Below the pieces are notes generated by a model. The model searched no databases and was not told the origin of the DNA. It was given only the letters and a program-made list of their open reading frames with translations. A DNA stretch of 64,000 nt. It comes from Sarcophilus harrisii. Its lineage: Eukaryota > Chordata > Mammalia > Dasyuromorphia > Dasyuridae. Below are positions 1-11,115 of this stretch, piece by piece. The stretch spans positions 135,269,960 through 135,333,959 of the forward strand of contig NC_045427.1 in the NCBI RefSeq assembly GCF_902635505.1, in the 5' to 3' direction. Position 1 is the stretch's first letter. The number at the start of each line of letters is the position of its first letter. The position numbers and the translations under genes are program-made.

Positions 1-59
1 CTTGTAACAAATATGCATAATCAAGCAAAATAGGGGCATTTGACTAGGTCCAAAAATGT

Positions 60-655
60 GTCTGTCTTTCTACATAATTAGCCTGTTGGCTCTGTTAGGA
101 GTGAGGTTGGTATTCATTGGTCCTCTGGATTCTTATTTGCTTATTTTATTGGTTAGAGTCCTCAAGACTCAAAATTTTTCATTTTTTGCATCTTTATTTT
201 AGAATAAATCATTCTTCTGGCCTTGTCTGGCTTGCTTCACTTTGCATCAGTTTATACAAGTTTTTTTCTAAAACAATTCCTTTCATCATTTCTTATAGCA
301 GTTGTATCCTGTTCCATTCCTAAAACATAACATATATAACCATCCCCCAATTTTCAGACAACCTCTTAGCTCTTAGTACTTTGCCATCTCAAAAAAAAAA
401 GCTAATATAAATATTTTTGTAAGCAATACATACTTTTGTACATATGTATTTTGTGCATAATATTTTGTACATCCTCCTTCATTTTTTGGAATGTTGGCTT
501 AGTAGTGGTCTTGCTGAGTCAAAGGATCTGTACAGTTTAGTGACTTGAGGACATAGTTCCAAATTAGTTTTCAGAATGGCTGGACCAGTTCCCAGCTCTA
601 CCAACAGCGCTTCAATGTGTCCTTTCCTGTTACTCCTCCCAAAGTTTGTCATTTT
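60..655 (-). repeat. Old L1 LINE fragment, antisense
   Basis: This stretch follows, in the same order and with heavy divergence, the antisense L1 sequence seen intact at 52,950-53,340. Shared landmarks are a GCATCAGTT block, a TCATTTCTTATA block, and the ATAGTTCCAAA...TTTCAGAATGGCTGGA...CCAACAG...TCAATGT block near 555-620. It is an ancient, decayed copy of the ORF2 3' portion with no usable reading frame. Confidence 0.6.
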
Positions 656-679
656 CCATTTTTTTTCTTTTGGTCCAAA

Positions 680-790
680 GGAGGAAATTGAAGGCCAGAG
701 AGATTCTGTAATTTGCTTAAGATCACACAGAGATTAAGGAAAAATGGAAGTCAGATACAGGTTCTAGTGCTTGCAACTACATCTTGAACT
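680..790 (-). repeat. MIR-like SINE relic
   Basis: It carries the antisense MIR/CORE order: a GAAATTGA-GGCCAGAGAGATT block, then GATCACACAGA, then a degenerate 5' tRNA-related part. It is short and diverged. Confidence 0.45.
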
Positions 791-1400
791 ATAGGTTCTG
801 CTGAGAGGAATCTCAAGGTCTCACTCTGATTTTAAACAGCACCTGGGGCTTGGAAGCAGCAGCCGGCAGCCCTGCCCTGATCAGGTGGGGCTGTCAGCAG
901 ACATCACAGCAGAGACCTCCCAGGTGCTTGGGATGACTGAGAGGTAACTGGCATGGGAAGGGGGGGCTTCCTTTTGGGTAGACATGGTTCTCTTTCCAGG
1001 ATTACCTCTTCTTCCTTCCTTCCTAAGCTCTCATCACCACTGGGCCCTATTTTTTCCTCCCCTTTCTGCTGATAGGGGTCAAGGGATGGTAGCTACAACA
1101 TGGATTTAGATTTATTTACTAGGCCCAAGCTTCTCCCATCCAACTGTTGTCCCAGACTAACTAATTCTGGATTAGTAGGACTAGAGCTAGAAAGAAGGAG
1201 CCCCAAGGGGTTCGGCCAGGGCTAGCAGGGCCCCCTTTCTGGCTGGAGTCTAGGGGTGATGGTGGTGGCGTTTTTCCCAGGCTGCCTGCATGGACTGCTG
1301 GCACCAATGTCAACTCTTTGTGGGGAATTTTCTTGTTCTTTGTTGAACTCATGCTTGAGTTTTACCTTTATATAAACGTATTGTGATTTCTTTCATTGGT
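791..1400. other. Intergenic stretch, nothing recognised
   Basis: About 600 bp of mixed-composition sequence. The open frames are short and lack splice context or family resemblance. I see no RNA gene and no clear repeat here. Confidence 0.4.
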
Positions 1401-1550
1401 TGAATTTGAATCTGTAACCCGGTTGGTTCAAAGCTGGTTTGTGGTACTTCTTACTAGTATGATCTAGGGACAAATCATTTAATTTCCTCGGACCTCAATT
1501 TCCTTATCTGTAAAATGAAAGGGTTGGTCGAGATCGGGGTTTCTTTAACT
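1400..1550 (+). repeat. MIR-like SINE relic
   Basis: The sense-strand MIR core and 3' part are visible as ATGATCTAGGGACAAATCA followed by CCTCAATTTCCTTATCTG and TAAAATGAAAGGGTTGG. Confidence 0.5.
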
Positions 1551-1564
1551 TTTCCCACTTGAAA

Positions 1565-1800
1565 CCCTTGTTTAATTTTTTTATTTTAATAAATTTTATT
1601 GTTTTATTTTCTGGTTATACATATACATTCGTTTAAAAATACACATTTCTTTATGAATCACATTGGAAGAGAATCAGAACAAAAAGGAAAAACGATAAGA
1701 GGAAAAAAAAAAACAGAAAAAAAGGGGAAAAAATGAACATCATATGTATTGATTTACGTTGTCTCTAACTTGCAATCCAAGAAATTTTTATGTGACCCCA
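1565..1800 (-). repeat. L1 3' end, antisense, old
   Basis: A T-rich start (antisense poly-A) is followed by TTATTGTTTTATTTTC, a TATACATATACATTC block and an A-rich segment. This is the same architecture as the better-preserved antisense L1 3' ends at 2,675 and 5,360. Confidence 0.5.
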
Positions 1801-2079
1801 GGCATATAGGTATATAAAATAGGTATAGAAATCAAATATTTACTGATAATAAATCATAATTTTGCAAACTTCACATTCAATTAGGAGACCCCCCCATGGG
1901 ATCAAGAACCACAGTTTAAGAAGCTAGGTTGTAGATGACTTCTAAGGCTTCCAGCTCAAAACTGACCTCGAGGTTTCAGAAATGCTTACCTCTCCCCACC
2001 TGGTGGCAGATTAGTATATGGTGGGAAAGAAGGAAAAGTTTGTCTAATCATTTAACAAGTGCATAATAACAATTGAAGC

Positions 2080-2460
2080 TTTTATGTTGCTTCACAGATT
2101 ACAAAATCCTTCTACTATATCCTTGGGAGGTAGGTACTAGTCTTATTTAACGGATGACTTTAGGGAAGTTAAATGATTTTTCCATGGTTTCACAGCTAGT
2201 AGTTATCAAAGGAAGGGCAGAAGTCCTAGTCTCTTGCCTCTTTTCTCTCCATTGCCTACAGAATAAAGTCTCAATGTCTTATTCTGATATTTAAAGCCTC
2301 AGAGAATCTGGTCTCAGTCATGATTACTGGTTTAGGGGTAGCAGGACCTTTAAGAGGCCACCTAGCTTAAGTCCTTCATTTCACAGGTGAAGATGTTGAG
2401 GTCTAGAGAAGGTGAATGATGGAGATCTGGGAAGCCAGGTCCTCAGCCTGCTTTGCCAGG
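2080..2460 (-). repeat. MIR relics with a small L2-like piece between them
   Basis: 2,080-2,240 carries antisense MIR landmarks (GGAGGTAGGTACTAGT, TTTCACAGCTAGTAG). 2,250-2,330 reads like a sense L2 piece (CAGAATAAAGTCTCAATGTC...TTTAAAGCC). 2,340-2,460 is another antisense MIR-like piece (TTCATTTCACAGGTGAAGATG). The boundaries are approximate. Confidence 0.45.
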
Positions 2461-2674
2461 TATCATAGAAATACAACAAAAACCCTAACCTCAAAGAATC
2501 TTACAGATTTATATAGGAGAAAGACACATGATAAGAGATATGATATAAGGAAAAGTGAAATCCTCTAAAAGGAGAGTTATTGGCAAAGTGTACTGAGGAT
2601 GGAGAACTCTTTTTTACCTGGAATTTGGGAGGTGACCTCAGTGCTCATTCAATGTAGCCCTATCGTTTACTTTT

Positions 2675-3165
2675 TTTCCAAATAAAAGATAAGTTTTGAA
2701 CATTCATTTTTATAAGACTTTGTGTTTTATTTTTTCCCTTCCTTCCTTTATCTTCCCCTCCCCAAGATAGCAAGCAATCTGATATAGGTTATACATGTAT
2801 AATTCTTTTAAATAGTTCCATATTTGTCATGTTATACAAGAAAAAATAAAAGAAAAAACCATGAGAGAGAAAAAAATAAACAAAACAAAAGGTGATAGTA
2901 TGTTTCAATCCATGTTTAGTCTCTAGTTTGGATGCAGATGGCATTTTCCATCACAAATCTATTGGATTCAATAGATCGCTATTGCTGAGAACAACTAAGA
3001 TCATAATTGGTCATCACGTAATCTTGCTGTTACTGTGTACAGTGTTGTCTTGGTTCTGTTCACTTCATTGAGCATCAGTTCATGTAGGTCTTTTCAGACT
3101 TTTCTGAAATCGGCCTGCTTGTCATATTCACATACCATAACTTATTCATCTATTCCCCAATTGAT
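2675..3165 (-). repeat. L1 3' end, antisense
   Basis: This is a roughly 490-bp antisense L1 3' end. It shows the CAAGATAGCAAGCAATCTGATATAGG-type 3' UTR, GTTATACATGT, an A-rich segment, TTTCAATCCATGTTTAGTCTC, and the ORF2-end antisense block with CACTTCATTGAGCATCAGTT and TTTTCTGAAATCGGCCTGC. It is the same subfamily as 5,360-5,885 and different from the young L1 at 52-54 kb. Confidence 0.7.
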
Positions 3166-3290
3166 GTTAGCTCTGTCATTTTACAAATAAACTAAGGCAG
3201 GAAAAGGGAAATGTCTTGTCCATGGCAGTACAAATACTAAGTAACAAAGCTGGGATTTGAACCCAGCTCTTTGATTTTAACATACATGCT
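3166..3290 (-). repeat. MIR SINE relic
   Basis: Antisense MIR core: TCATTTTACAAATAAACTAAGGC, then AGCTGGGATTTGAACCCAGCTC, which preserves the tRNA-related B-box region well. It directly abuts the L1 end. Confidence 0.6.
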
Positions 3291-3489
3291 CAAGTAAATT
3301 TTTTGTATTTTTTCCTCCCTTTTTTCCTTCCCTCATCCCAAGAACTTCTCATAGAATTGTAAAGCTAGTAAAACTTTATCCTAGTACTCACCACCTAGCA
3401 AGTACATAATACATGCTTTTTTATTCATTCATTCATTCTTTAATGATAATTATTGTCCTCTTCCCTTTTACTCTCTTCCCCAGCCTTTA

Positions 3490-3725
3490 TAGATGGCACA
3501 GTGAAAAAAGTACTAGCTTGGAATCAAAAAGACTTAAATCTTCTTGAGTTCAAATCAAACCACAGATACACACTGTGTGACCCGAGGCAAGTCACTTAAC
3601 CCTTTTGCCTCAGTTTCCTCACCTGTAAAAAGAGTTATAGAAAAAAATGGCAAGTCACTCCATTGCCTTTGCCAAGAAAACCCCAAATGGGGTTACAGTT
3701 GGTCAGACACAATGAATTATGTGAT
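3490..3725 (+). repeat. tRNA-derived SINE with long 3' body
   Basis: The element has a tRNA-like head (AGATGGCACAGTGAAAAAAG, then GAGTTCAAATC as a degenerate B box), then TGTGTGACCCGAGGCAAGTCACTTAACCC and CTCAGTTTCCTCACCTGTAAA. It ends in the distinctive 3' body AAATGGCAAGTCACTCCA...GCCAAGAAAACCCCAAATGGGG. The same 3' body appears antisense at 9,860, 14,920, 18,640 and 26,300, so this is one marsupial SINE family. Confidence 0.65.
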
Positions 3726-4619
3726 TCTACTGCTAGTGAACTTGAAATCTGGCTTTGCTAAAATTTTAAATTTAGCTTCCACTACTTTATTAGGTAGAAA
3801 CGTATGTGAATCTGCCCTTCCCTAAAAATGCAGGAATAAATTCTCCACCCAGTTCCATCCCTTCACAACTGGGATCTGCAGTGGTTGAATGAGATACATT
3901 CTCATCATTAGAAATTGTACCTAATGAGGAAACTCTTGGAAATGTACCCAAGATCTCTCACCCACACATGGTATTGGATATTACTCATGATTCGGGCACT
4001 CCTGGGAATGGATCAACAAAAAATATCCAATGGTTGGCATATAGTAGGTGCTTAATAAATGTTTATTGATTGACTGAAGAGTCCATTGCGTAATTAGGCA
4101 GGACTTCCCTCTAGGACAGCTCAGATTAAAGACTTCTGGTATTGTAGGACTAATTACCGCCTAAAATAGGCTGGGCTATTTCTGGATAGTTCTAATTGTT
4201 AGGAAGCTTTCCTGTAGTCTCCAAACAGCCCCAACTGCTCCTAAGGCTGCCTCCGGGAGGCCGGGCAAAGCCAGTCGAGGAGGAGGGGCAGGCTATAAAT
4301 GAGAACAACAAGGAAGATTGTGCTGATATGTTGGCGGCACATCTTACAAAAGCCGAGGTCTCAAATTCAAAGCAAAAGGTTTCCATGGCTTCTGGAGAGC
4401 AATGACTTTATAGATCTGAAGAAAGATGCTGCAGTCAGATAGTACAATGATGATTATCCAGATCTGAACTGGTGACTTCAATTAAATTGCATTTTTTTTC
4501 TGCCCTCCAAATTTAGGAAAAGGAGACAGATCCCAACGTTCGCTGGAATTTATTAAAAAACGAAAATAACAAATCTTTCAGAGTTTGCCTTTAAACTTAT
4601 ATCGGTTATAGCCAACACA

Positions 4620-4820
4620 ATGGGTAAAGCAGGAGTCAGGAGTCAGGCATCGGATCTGAGTACAAATAGAGCCTCAAGCACTAGCTCTTTGTGACCCTGG
4701 GCAAGTCACATAATCTCTGCCTCAGCTTACTTAGCTGTAACATGGAGATTATAATAGATAAAAATGAGATAATTTTTGTAAAGAGCTTTGCAAATTTTTA
4801 AGAGTTATTGTTATTATTAA
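4620..4820 (+). repeat. MIR/MAR1-type CORE SINE
   Basis: It is sense-oriented: a degenerate tRNA head, CTTTGTGACCCTGGGCAAGTCA, a CTCAGCTTACTTAGCTGTAA block, then AATGAGATAATTTTTGTAAAGAGCTTTGCAAA, the usual 3' module of marsupial CORE SINEs. Confidence 0.6.
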
Positions 4821-4839
4821 AGCTGCTATTATTAAATCT

Positions 4840-4995
4840 ATGATACTGTGAACTGGAGGAGCGAGTGCCAGATTTTAGAAAGAATGTTGACAAATTGAAG
4901 GAAGTTCAGAGCAGGGTGATTAGGATGTTGAAGGGACTATAAGTTTTGACATATAAGGATCTGTTAAAAGATCAAGGTATGTTTAGATAAAAAAA
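4840..4995 (+). repeat. CR1/L3-like LINE fragment
   Basis: The segment GAAGGAAGTTCAGAGCAGGGTGATTAGGATG...GAAGGG...ATATAAGGATCTGTTAAA follows the amniote CR1/L3 order just upstream of the part seen at 26,495. It is diverged and truncated at both ends. Confidence 0.45.
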
Positions 4996-5004
4996 TGTCT
5001 TATC

Positions 5005-5225
5005 ATAATCATAATACCTAGCATTTACAGGGTGTTTTACAAATACATTTATTCTTTAGTTTATTCTCACAGTAATTTTGGGAGTTGCATATTATCATCC
5101 CTGTTTTACAGATAAGAAAATTAAGACAGTGACTTGTGTAGGGTCACACAGATTGAAATTTTCTGAGGTTGGATTTGTACATAGGTCTTTGGGATTCCAT
5201 TCTATTGCATCACTGAGGTATCAAG
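5005..5225 (-). repeat. MIR SINE relic
   Basis: Nearly full antisense MIR order: AATACCTAGCATTTACA, TTCTCACAGTAATTTTGGGAG, TGTTTTACAGATAAGAAAATTAAG, GGGTCACACAG, then GGTTGGATTTGTACATAGG. Confidence 0.6.
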
Positions 5226-5359
5226 CCACCAACTCAAATTTCTGAAGGATTATCATATGGTATGATTAGTACCATATGGGTATGATTAGATATCTTTGGC
5301 TTTGTTTCCTACCACTAGGAACAGTGGTAGAAGCTGCAGAGAGGTAGATCCTGATCTGA

Positions 5360-5885
5360 TTTTTTCCTTCTCAATAGTATTTTATTTTTTACAATTAGAT
5401 GTAAAGATAGTTTTCAACATTAAATTTTGTAAGACTTTGTGTTCCAAATTTTTGCTCCCTCTTCCTACCTCCCCCCACCCTAAGACAGAAAACAATCTGA
5501 TAGAGGGTATATATATGTGCAATCATTTTAAACATTTCCACAATACTCACCTTGTGAAACAAAAATCACAATAAAAGGCAAAAAAATTAAAAGAAAGCAA
5601 AAGTAAACAAACAAAAAGGTGAAAATAGTATACTTCAATCTGCATTCAGTCTCCATAGTTCTCTCTTTAATTGTAAATGGCATTTTCCATCCCAAGTCTA
5701 TTGGAATTGTCATGAATCACCAAATTGTTGAGAACTAAATCTATCATAGTTATCATCACATGGATCTGTTCACTTCACTCAGCATCAGTTCATGTTAAGT
5801 CTTTCCAGGCTTTTCTGAAATTAGCCTGCTCATCATTTCTTATAAAACAATAATATTCCATTACATTCATATATCTTGGTTTGGT
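5360..5885 (-). repeat. L1 3' end, antisense
   Basis: It is a roughly 525-bp antisense L1 3' end collinear with 2,675-3,165. Shared blocks are TAAGACTTTGTGTTCCAA, ACAGAAAACAATCTGATAG, an A-rich tract near 5,565-5,620, CACTTCACTCAGCATCAGTTC, and TTTCTTATAAAACAATAATATTCC. It has no open frame worth noting. Confidence 0.7.
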
Positions 5886-5989
5886 TTAAGGGAAAATTTC
5901 CAAATAACTGGAGGTGTCCAAGAATGAAGGTGTCAGGGATTTGGTTGGAAAATAACTAAGAGAAAAGTAGTCCTGCTCCTCGAGTCAGA

Positions 5990-6150
5990 AGAAATGAGGC
6001 AGTTGAATATCCTGATAAGAGTGCTGGCCTTAGGAGGCATAAGACCTCCATAAGGTTCAAATCTTAATGACTATATGATCCAGGGAAAATCATTTGGTTT
6101 CTCAATGTCCCAGGCAGTTTTTTAAGACAATAAGTAAATGGCAGAGCTGA
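5990..6150 (+). repeat. MIR-like SINE relic
   Basis: A diverged sense tRNA/MIR head (GAGGCAGTTGAATATCCTG, AAGGTTCAAATCTTAATG) is followed by ATGATCCAGGGAAAATCATTTGG. Low similarity; the end is unclear. Confidence 0.4.
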
Positions 6151-6159
6151 GTTGGTAGA

Positions 6160-7195
6160 GGAAGTTTTTCTTACTAAGGGTTTCTGATACTAAAGAAATC
6201 ATTTTAAAAACAAAATAGAAACCAAAAAATAGGGGCATATTTTAGACTTGGCCATCTGACAAAGGATAATGAGATTCCTCTACCTCTACATGTTATATAA
6301 CATTGTGTGCATAACTTACGTGTGTCTACATGAATTGTAGCTTAAATTCATTATATGGATAGATATCTAGAATCTGGTCCATCCTTTTCCAAGAGAGATT
6401 GATTTCTCTAAGGAGGACTGTGGTTGGCGTTCTATTCTCCAAGAGCATATTAGATTAAGACAATATCTATTTGCTTCAAATGGGGCTAGTCTAAAGGTAT
6501 AATGGTTTCAAAACAAAAGTCCCTGGTTGCTCTTAAAGTGGAGGGTTAACTTCAAATTTATACCAACAATTTCTGATTATGCAAAAAATCATCTCAAATA
6601 GTGAAGAGTGAGTAAACCCATTTATTCCATTTAAAAATCATGCAGAAATTGGGGAAATTATAAAAATATACCATTAAGGATATATATTTGCATTTAAGGA
6701 TAGAGATCAGATGGTGAACCAGTGGAGCCACTAAACTGATGAAATAATGATTTCAATGAATGAGACTGAATAAATTATCCTTTTCTGAAAAAGGAGACCC
6801 TCTTCCAAATTTTTTTTTTAAAGGATTGGACAATTCACTATACATTTATTGATGAACTTGGTCTATGCCTTTTTGACAATACAGAAGTATATATGCTAGG
6901 ATTTCTTTCCTTATAGAGCTTAAAAGCCTTTTGAGGAAAAAAGATAAATGAAATACAGAATAATATAATATGTATATTCTATAGAGATAACTTGTGATCT
7001 CACTAATGTGGCCAATCCCTCGAGTGATATCGATTACCACTTACCTGTATCTGTCCATCCTATGCAGTTCTCTTCTATGTTTTTCCATAAGATCTGTACT
7101 GGGGGTTCCGATGGAGCACTCAAGGTGCCAGGGACTTTGCTCAAGTCTCAAAGGAACATTCCACTTCTTGCCTCTGGCTTTACATAGGCTGTGAC
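6160..7195. other. AT-rich intergenic stretch, nothing recognised
   Basis: About 1 kb of AT-rich sequence with only short open frames. None has start context, splice signals or family resemblance. No RNA gene seen. Confidence 0.4.
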
Positions 7196-7199
7196 TTTT

Positions 7200-7335
7200 A
7201 GTCTTAAATATATTCCTTTCTCCCTTCCATCTCTTAGGATTCTTTTAAAATTCAACTCAAGTACTATCCTCTTACATAATCATTTTCCTGATTCTCTGTA
7301 ACTGCTAGGACCTGTCCCCTGAAATTGCCTCATAT

Positions 7336-7382
<47 letters not shown>

Positions 7383-7600
7383 TGTTTGTTTAGACTTATA
7401 CATTATTTCCTAAAAAGTCTTAAGCTTATAGCTTAAAACTAGACCAAGACTTTTGGGACACTCCACTTCTCTATAAGCTGTTTCCCCAGCTGTAATTTAA
7501 GCTCTTTGAGAGCAAGAATGGTTTCATTTTTCATTTTTGCCCAGTGTATAACATATTTTAATAATCTTTTAATAGGTGTTTATTAAATTGGAGAAGGAAA
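7200..7600 (+). repeat. L2 LINE 3' end, split by a TA microsatellite
   Basis: Sense L2 landmarks are TCTTAGGATTCTTTTAAAATTCAACTCAAGTACTATCCTC, and later GTAATTTAAGCTCTTTGAGAGCAAGAATGG...GTGTTTATTAAATTG. A (TA)n run sits between them at 7,340-7,378. Confidence 0.55.
7340..7378. repeat. (TA)n microsatellite
   Basis: An uninterrupted run of about 19 TA units inside an L2 relic. Confidence 0.95.
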
Positions 7601-7815
7601 TGGTAAAACACTCCTGTATCTTTGGTAAGAAAACTCAAATGGGGTCATGGTGTGTGTGTGCATGTGTGTGTGTGCACATACACATGGATATATACTCGGT
7701 GAGTGACTTGCTCAGGGTCACACAGACAACATGTATCATGAGAGTAGAGACTTGAACTCAGATCTTCCTAAATCCAGGAACTCCCTATTAATTTCATTAA
7801 CAGTACTGCCTCTCC
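7585..7815 (-). repeat. tRNA SINE remnant, antisense, with GT-rich insert
   Basis: 7,695-7,815 is an antisense tRNA-derived SINE (GTGACTTGCTCAGGGTCACACAG, then GACTTGAACTCAGATCTTCCT). 7,585-7,650 resembles the 3' body of the same SINE class, and a short GT/CA-rich tract lies between them. The two parts may be separate insertions. Confidence 0.5.
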
Positions 7816-7959
7816 TATACGTGTTTGTGAGTATATCTATGTATCTATCTATAATCTTTTATTCAAGTATAAGTGTATAACGCTTATATGTGTTACTGAC
7901 AATTTCAAGTACTGTCCTCTGGAGCTGGAGGCCCAAGGTTCAGATTCCACTTGCGACCT

Positions 7960-8150
7960 TGGGTGTGATGTATTTTCTATTCCTGACATCTTCCCAAGCT
8001 GTTTCCCACGCCTAGAATCTTGTCCCTCCTCAACTTGGCCTCCCTGGCCCCTCTGGTTTCCTTCAAGTCTCAGTTTAAGTCCCATTTAGCTGGGCTGGAC
8101 ACTTCACCCTTCTCTTGAGCTAGCCCTCTTTTTCTGGTTGTAGTAATTTT
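7960..8150 (+). repeat. L2 LINE fragment
   Basis: Sense L2 3' wording: CCACGCCTAGAATCTTGTCCC, then GGTTTCCTTCAAGTCTCAGTTTAAGTCCCA. It ends before the polypyrimidine tract. Confidence 0.5.
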
Positions 8151-8309
8151 ACTGTCTTCCATGTCCCCGCCTATTCCCTAAAGTGGCCCCCCCTTCTTTT
8201 TCCAAAAAGCTGAAGGGTCCAAGGCTGGGCTGAAAACCCTAACAACTCAAAAATTGAGCCTGTCTTTTTGAGTAAAAAAGGAAATCATGGTCCCTGCCCA
8301 CAAGGACTT

Positions 8310-8938
8310 TTTCCTTTTCCCCCCCTTCCTTTCCCTTTTCCCTCCCTTCTCCCTTTCCTTCCTTTTCCTTCCTTCCTTTTCCCCCCTTCCTTCCTTCCCC
8401 TTTTTCCTTCCTTCCCCCCCTCCCCCTTCCTTCCCTTTTCCTTTTCCCTTCCCTTTTCCCTCCCTCTCTCCTTTCCTTCCTTCTTTCCTTCCTTCCTTCC
8501 CTTTCCCCTTCTTTCCCTCCTTCTCCTTCCTTTCCTTCCTTCCTTCCTTCCTCCTTCTTTCCCTCCCTCCTTCCTTCTTCCTTCCTTCCTTCCTTCCCCT
8601 CCTTCTTCTTTCCTCCCTTCCTTCCTCCCTCCCCTTCTTCTTTCCTTCCTTCCTTCCTTCCTTCCTTCCTTCCTTCCTTCCTCCTTCCTCCCTCCCTCTC
8701 TTCTTTCCTTCTTTCCTTCCTTCCTTCCTTCCTTCCTTCCTTCCTTCCTTCCTTCCTTCTTCCTTTTCCTTCCTCCCTTCCTTCCTTTCCCTTTCCCTTT
8801 CCTTTTCCCTCCCTCCCTCCTTCCTTCCCCTTCCTCCCTCCCTCCCTCCCTCCCTCTCTCCTTTCCTTCCTTCCTTCCTTCCTTCCTTCCTTCCTTCCTT
8901 CCTTCCTTCCTTCCTTCCTTTCCTTCCTTCCTCTCTTT
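8310..8938. repeat. Long (TTCC)n-based polypyrimidine tract
   Basis: About 630 bp consist almost only of C and T on the + strand, built from TTCC units mixed with TTTCC, CCCTT and CCCT variants. Purine-pyrimidine asymmetry is near complete. Long stop-free frames on both strands (Pro/Ser/Phe/Leu-rich one way, Lys/Arg/Gly/Glu-rich the other) are a composition artefact, not genes. Confidence 0.95.
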
Positions 8939-9009
8939 CATGCCAAACTAACTTTAGTTTGGTTTTGGGCAGTTACATAGTTGGTAGATCAGGGGCAACA
9001 TTGTAGATA

Positions 9010-9290
9010 TAATATACTTAGATTTTAGGAGCTTCTAACAAGGGAGTCAACATTCAATTAGGCGCACAGACAAGATGTTTATGATGCAAGTGGCAGGTAA
9101 TCTCAGAGGGAACGCACTAGCACTAAGGGACATTGAGAAAGGTCTCTTGCAGAAGGTGAGACTTGAGCTGATTGTGAAGGAAGTCAAGGGTTGGGAGGTG
9201 GAGGTAAGGAGGAAGAGCATAACAAACCCCAGAGCAGCCAATGGAAGCTGGGAAAAGGGAAACATTGTATCCTTGCAGGAGGAACAGCAA
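9010..9290 (-). repeat. L2-like LINE fragment, antisense
   Basis: The wording AGAAGGTGAGACTTGAGCTGATTGTGAAGGAAGTCAAGGG matches the antisense strand of L2 upstream of the segment seen at 31,660-32,570. Moderate divergence. Confidence 0.45.
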
Positions 9291-9319
9291 GACCAGAGTT
9301 ACCTTTTCATAAATTATTT

Positions 9320-9450
9320 GGGCAGCTAAGTGGTGCCACAGTGCACAGAGCCCTGCTCCTGGAGTCAGGAAGACTTATCTTCCCGAGTCCAAATCCTGTC
9401 TCAGACATTTGCTAGCTGTATATCCAAGCAAGTCCCTTAACCCTCTCATA
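9320..9450 (+). repeat. tRNA-derived SINE
   Basis: GGCAGCTAAGTGGTGCCACAG is the tRNA head. It is followed by CTCCTGGAGTCAGGAAGAC, a degenerate B box (GAGTCCAAATCC), and CCAAGCAAGTCCCTTAACCC. Confidence 0.65.
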
Positions 9451-9552
9451 TATACCCTCTTCTCTGACACTGCCCCCACTCTGATACAGGCCTTCATCAC
9501 CTCACAGGTCTCTTCCCCCAGTCCCCCATCCATTTGCCTATCTGTCAAAGTT

Positions 9553-9690
9553 ATTTTTTTTTCCTGAGGCAATTGGTATAAGTGACTTGCTCAAGGTCAC
9601 ACAGCTAGGAAGTGTTAAGTGACTGAGACCAGATTTAAACTCAGGTCCTTGTGACTTCAGGGCTGGTGCTGTATCAAATGGATCTTCCTG
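9553..9690 (-). repeat. tRNA-derived SINE, antisense
   Basis: A T-rich start is followed by GTGACTTGCTCAAGGTCACACAGCTAGGAAGTG and ACTGAGACCAGATTTAAACTCAGGTCC, with a degraded head. It is the reverse complement of the family at 12,284 and 54,631. Confidence 0.7.
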
Positions 9691-9694
9691 TGTC

Positions 9695-9850
9695 ACCTCC
9701 CCATTCAATAAATTTCAGTAGCTCCCTGTTACCCATAGGGTCAAATATAACATTATCTGACATGTAAGGCTCTTCATAACTTGACCACTTCCTGCTTTTG
9801 CATCATACTGTTTTTGTCTAGTTCTGAGCCCAATTCGTCACAATCCCATT
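9695..9850 (+). repeat. L2 LINE fragment
   Basis: Sense L2 wording: CAGTAGCTCCCTGTTACCCATAGGGTCAAATA, then GTAAGGCTCTTCATAACTTGACC. Confidence 0.5.
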
Positions 9851-9854
9851 TGAA

Positions 9855-10055
9855 GTTTTCTTGTCGGAGATATTGGAGTGTTTTGCCATTTCCTTCTTCA
9901 GCTCATTTTACAGGTGAGGAAACTGAGGCAAACAAAGTTAAGTGACCAAGATCACAAAGCTAGTAAGTATCTGAAGGTGCATTTGATCTTAGAAGATGAG
10001 CCTTCCTGACTCCAGGCCAGGCACTCTATCCACTTTTGACTCCTAGCTGCCCTGA
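9855..10055 (-). repeat. Long tRNA-derived SINE, antisense
   Basis: Full antisense order of the family seen sense at 3,490: GGAGTGTTTTGCCATTTCC, CTCATTTTACAGGTGAGGAAACTGAGGC, the tRNA-related part, and a CTCTATCCACTTTTGACTCCTAGCTGCC head at the right end. Confidence 0.7.
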
Positions 10056-11115
10056 GCTTTCTAGCTTGTCCAAAAGAAACCGGTATTTTAGATCAGGAGT
10101 TATATGAGAAACTTTTGGAATAGAGATTCTCATGACATGTGAATGGAGCCACAGGACAGTCAACAGCCATCCCCTTTCTATCAGCAAAAGAATATGGATG
10201 TTGTTACTGTTTTCTGAGCAGGAGCAAGATTTGGTACTGGTTAATAAGGGATGGCTGGATAAGATGTGAAGCAAAGTATGAGGAAATCTAGTTTTTGATT
10301 TGGGCATTTCCGGAAGGCATTCCTAGGTTAAGATGGTAAGTAAGGGCTAGGAGTTTGTGGTCTAGTTTGGAAAAAGGAAGTGAATTAAGGGGCAAGGCCA
10401 ACCAAGGCAACTCCCAAGGGTCCCAAAGATGTCTCTTTTTCCTTAGCTTGCTAAGGACTCATGGTTTGCACTGAGGGTGAGGGAATCTAGTCTTTTTTCA
10501 TTTCTGGGGAAATTAGAGAGGGGGTTGGGCAGGTTAGAGGCAGCCAGTCTGAGACACACACACACACACAGTCTGTGCCTGAGATTGCATTCCCGCAGGC
10601 CCGAGCTTCCTGTTCTCGGCAGGCCACATTCCTGACCTATACTCACCACAGAGACAGCTGGGCCCCTCTAGGAATCTCTCCTCACATTCCCCAGATTCAG
10701 GGCAGGCATCTTACAGTCCCATTCTCTTCCTTATCTACTGAGAGATTTTCTTTTCTTGTCTCCCTTTCTGGAGAGAGGACTGAAAGAATTCTGTTCTTAA
10801 CTCAGGTATCTTTTCTTCCTCATCTACTCCAACAGTCTGCTTCTTGGAATGGGAAAGGGAATCCTTGGAATCTAAGTGGAATAGGGAGGAGAGGGAGTAA
10901 AAGGGGGACTTGGGGGTGTCTCTGCAGCTTCGTGCTAATTTATAGCTACAGCTAAGGGTTCTGCCCCCTCTCCCCGCTTTAGAATGGATCAACACCAGCT
11001 GTGTCTGGAAAAGATTTTTCTTCTCTTTCCCCAGTAGGGCCTATTTATCTCATCCCTAGAGTGGAGTTTTGACCCAACCTAAGAATAAGAATTATGTTTT
11101 GCATATGTCTATCAA
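10056..11115. other. Intergenic stretch with a short (CA)n, otherwise nothing recognised
   Basis: About 1 kb with no recognised repeat apart from (CA)n at 10,553-10,570. A 126-codon + strand frame (10,575-10,955) has no family resemblance and no exon-like flanks, so I do not call it a gene. Confidence 0.4.

Noticed and set aside
8268-9006. Three frames of 218-239 codons on both strands
   Set aside because: They are translations of the (TTCC)n tract; low complexity and mutually overlapping.
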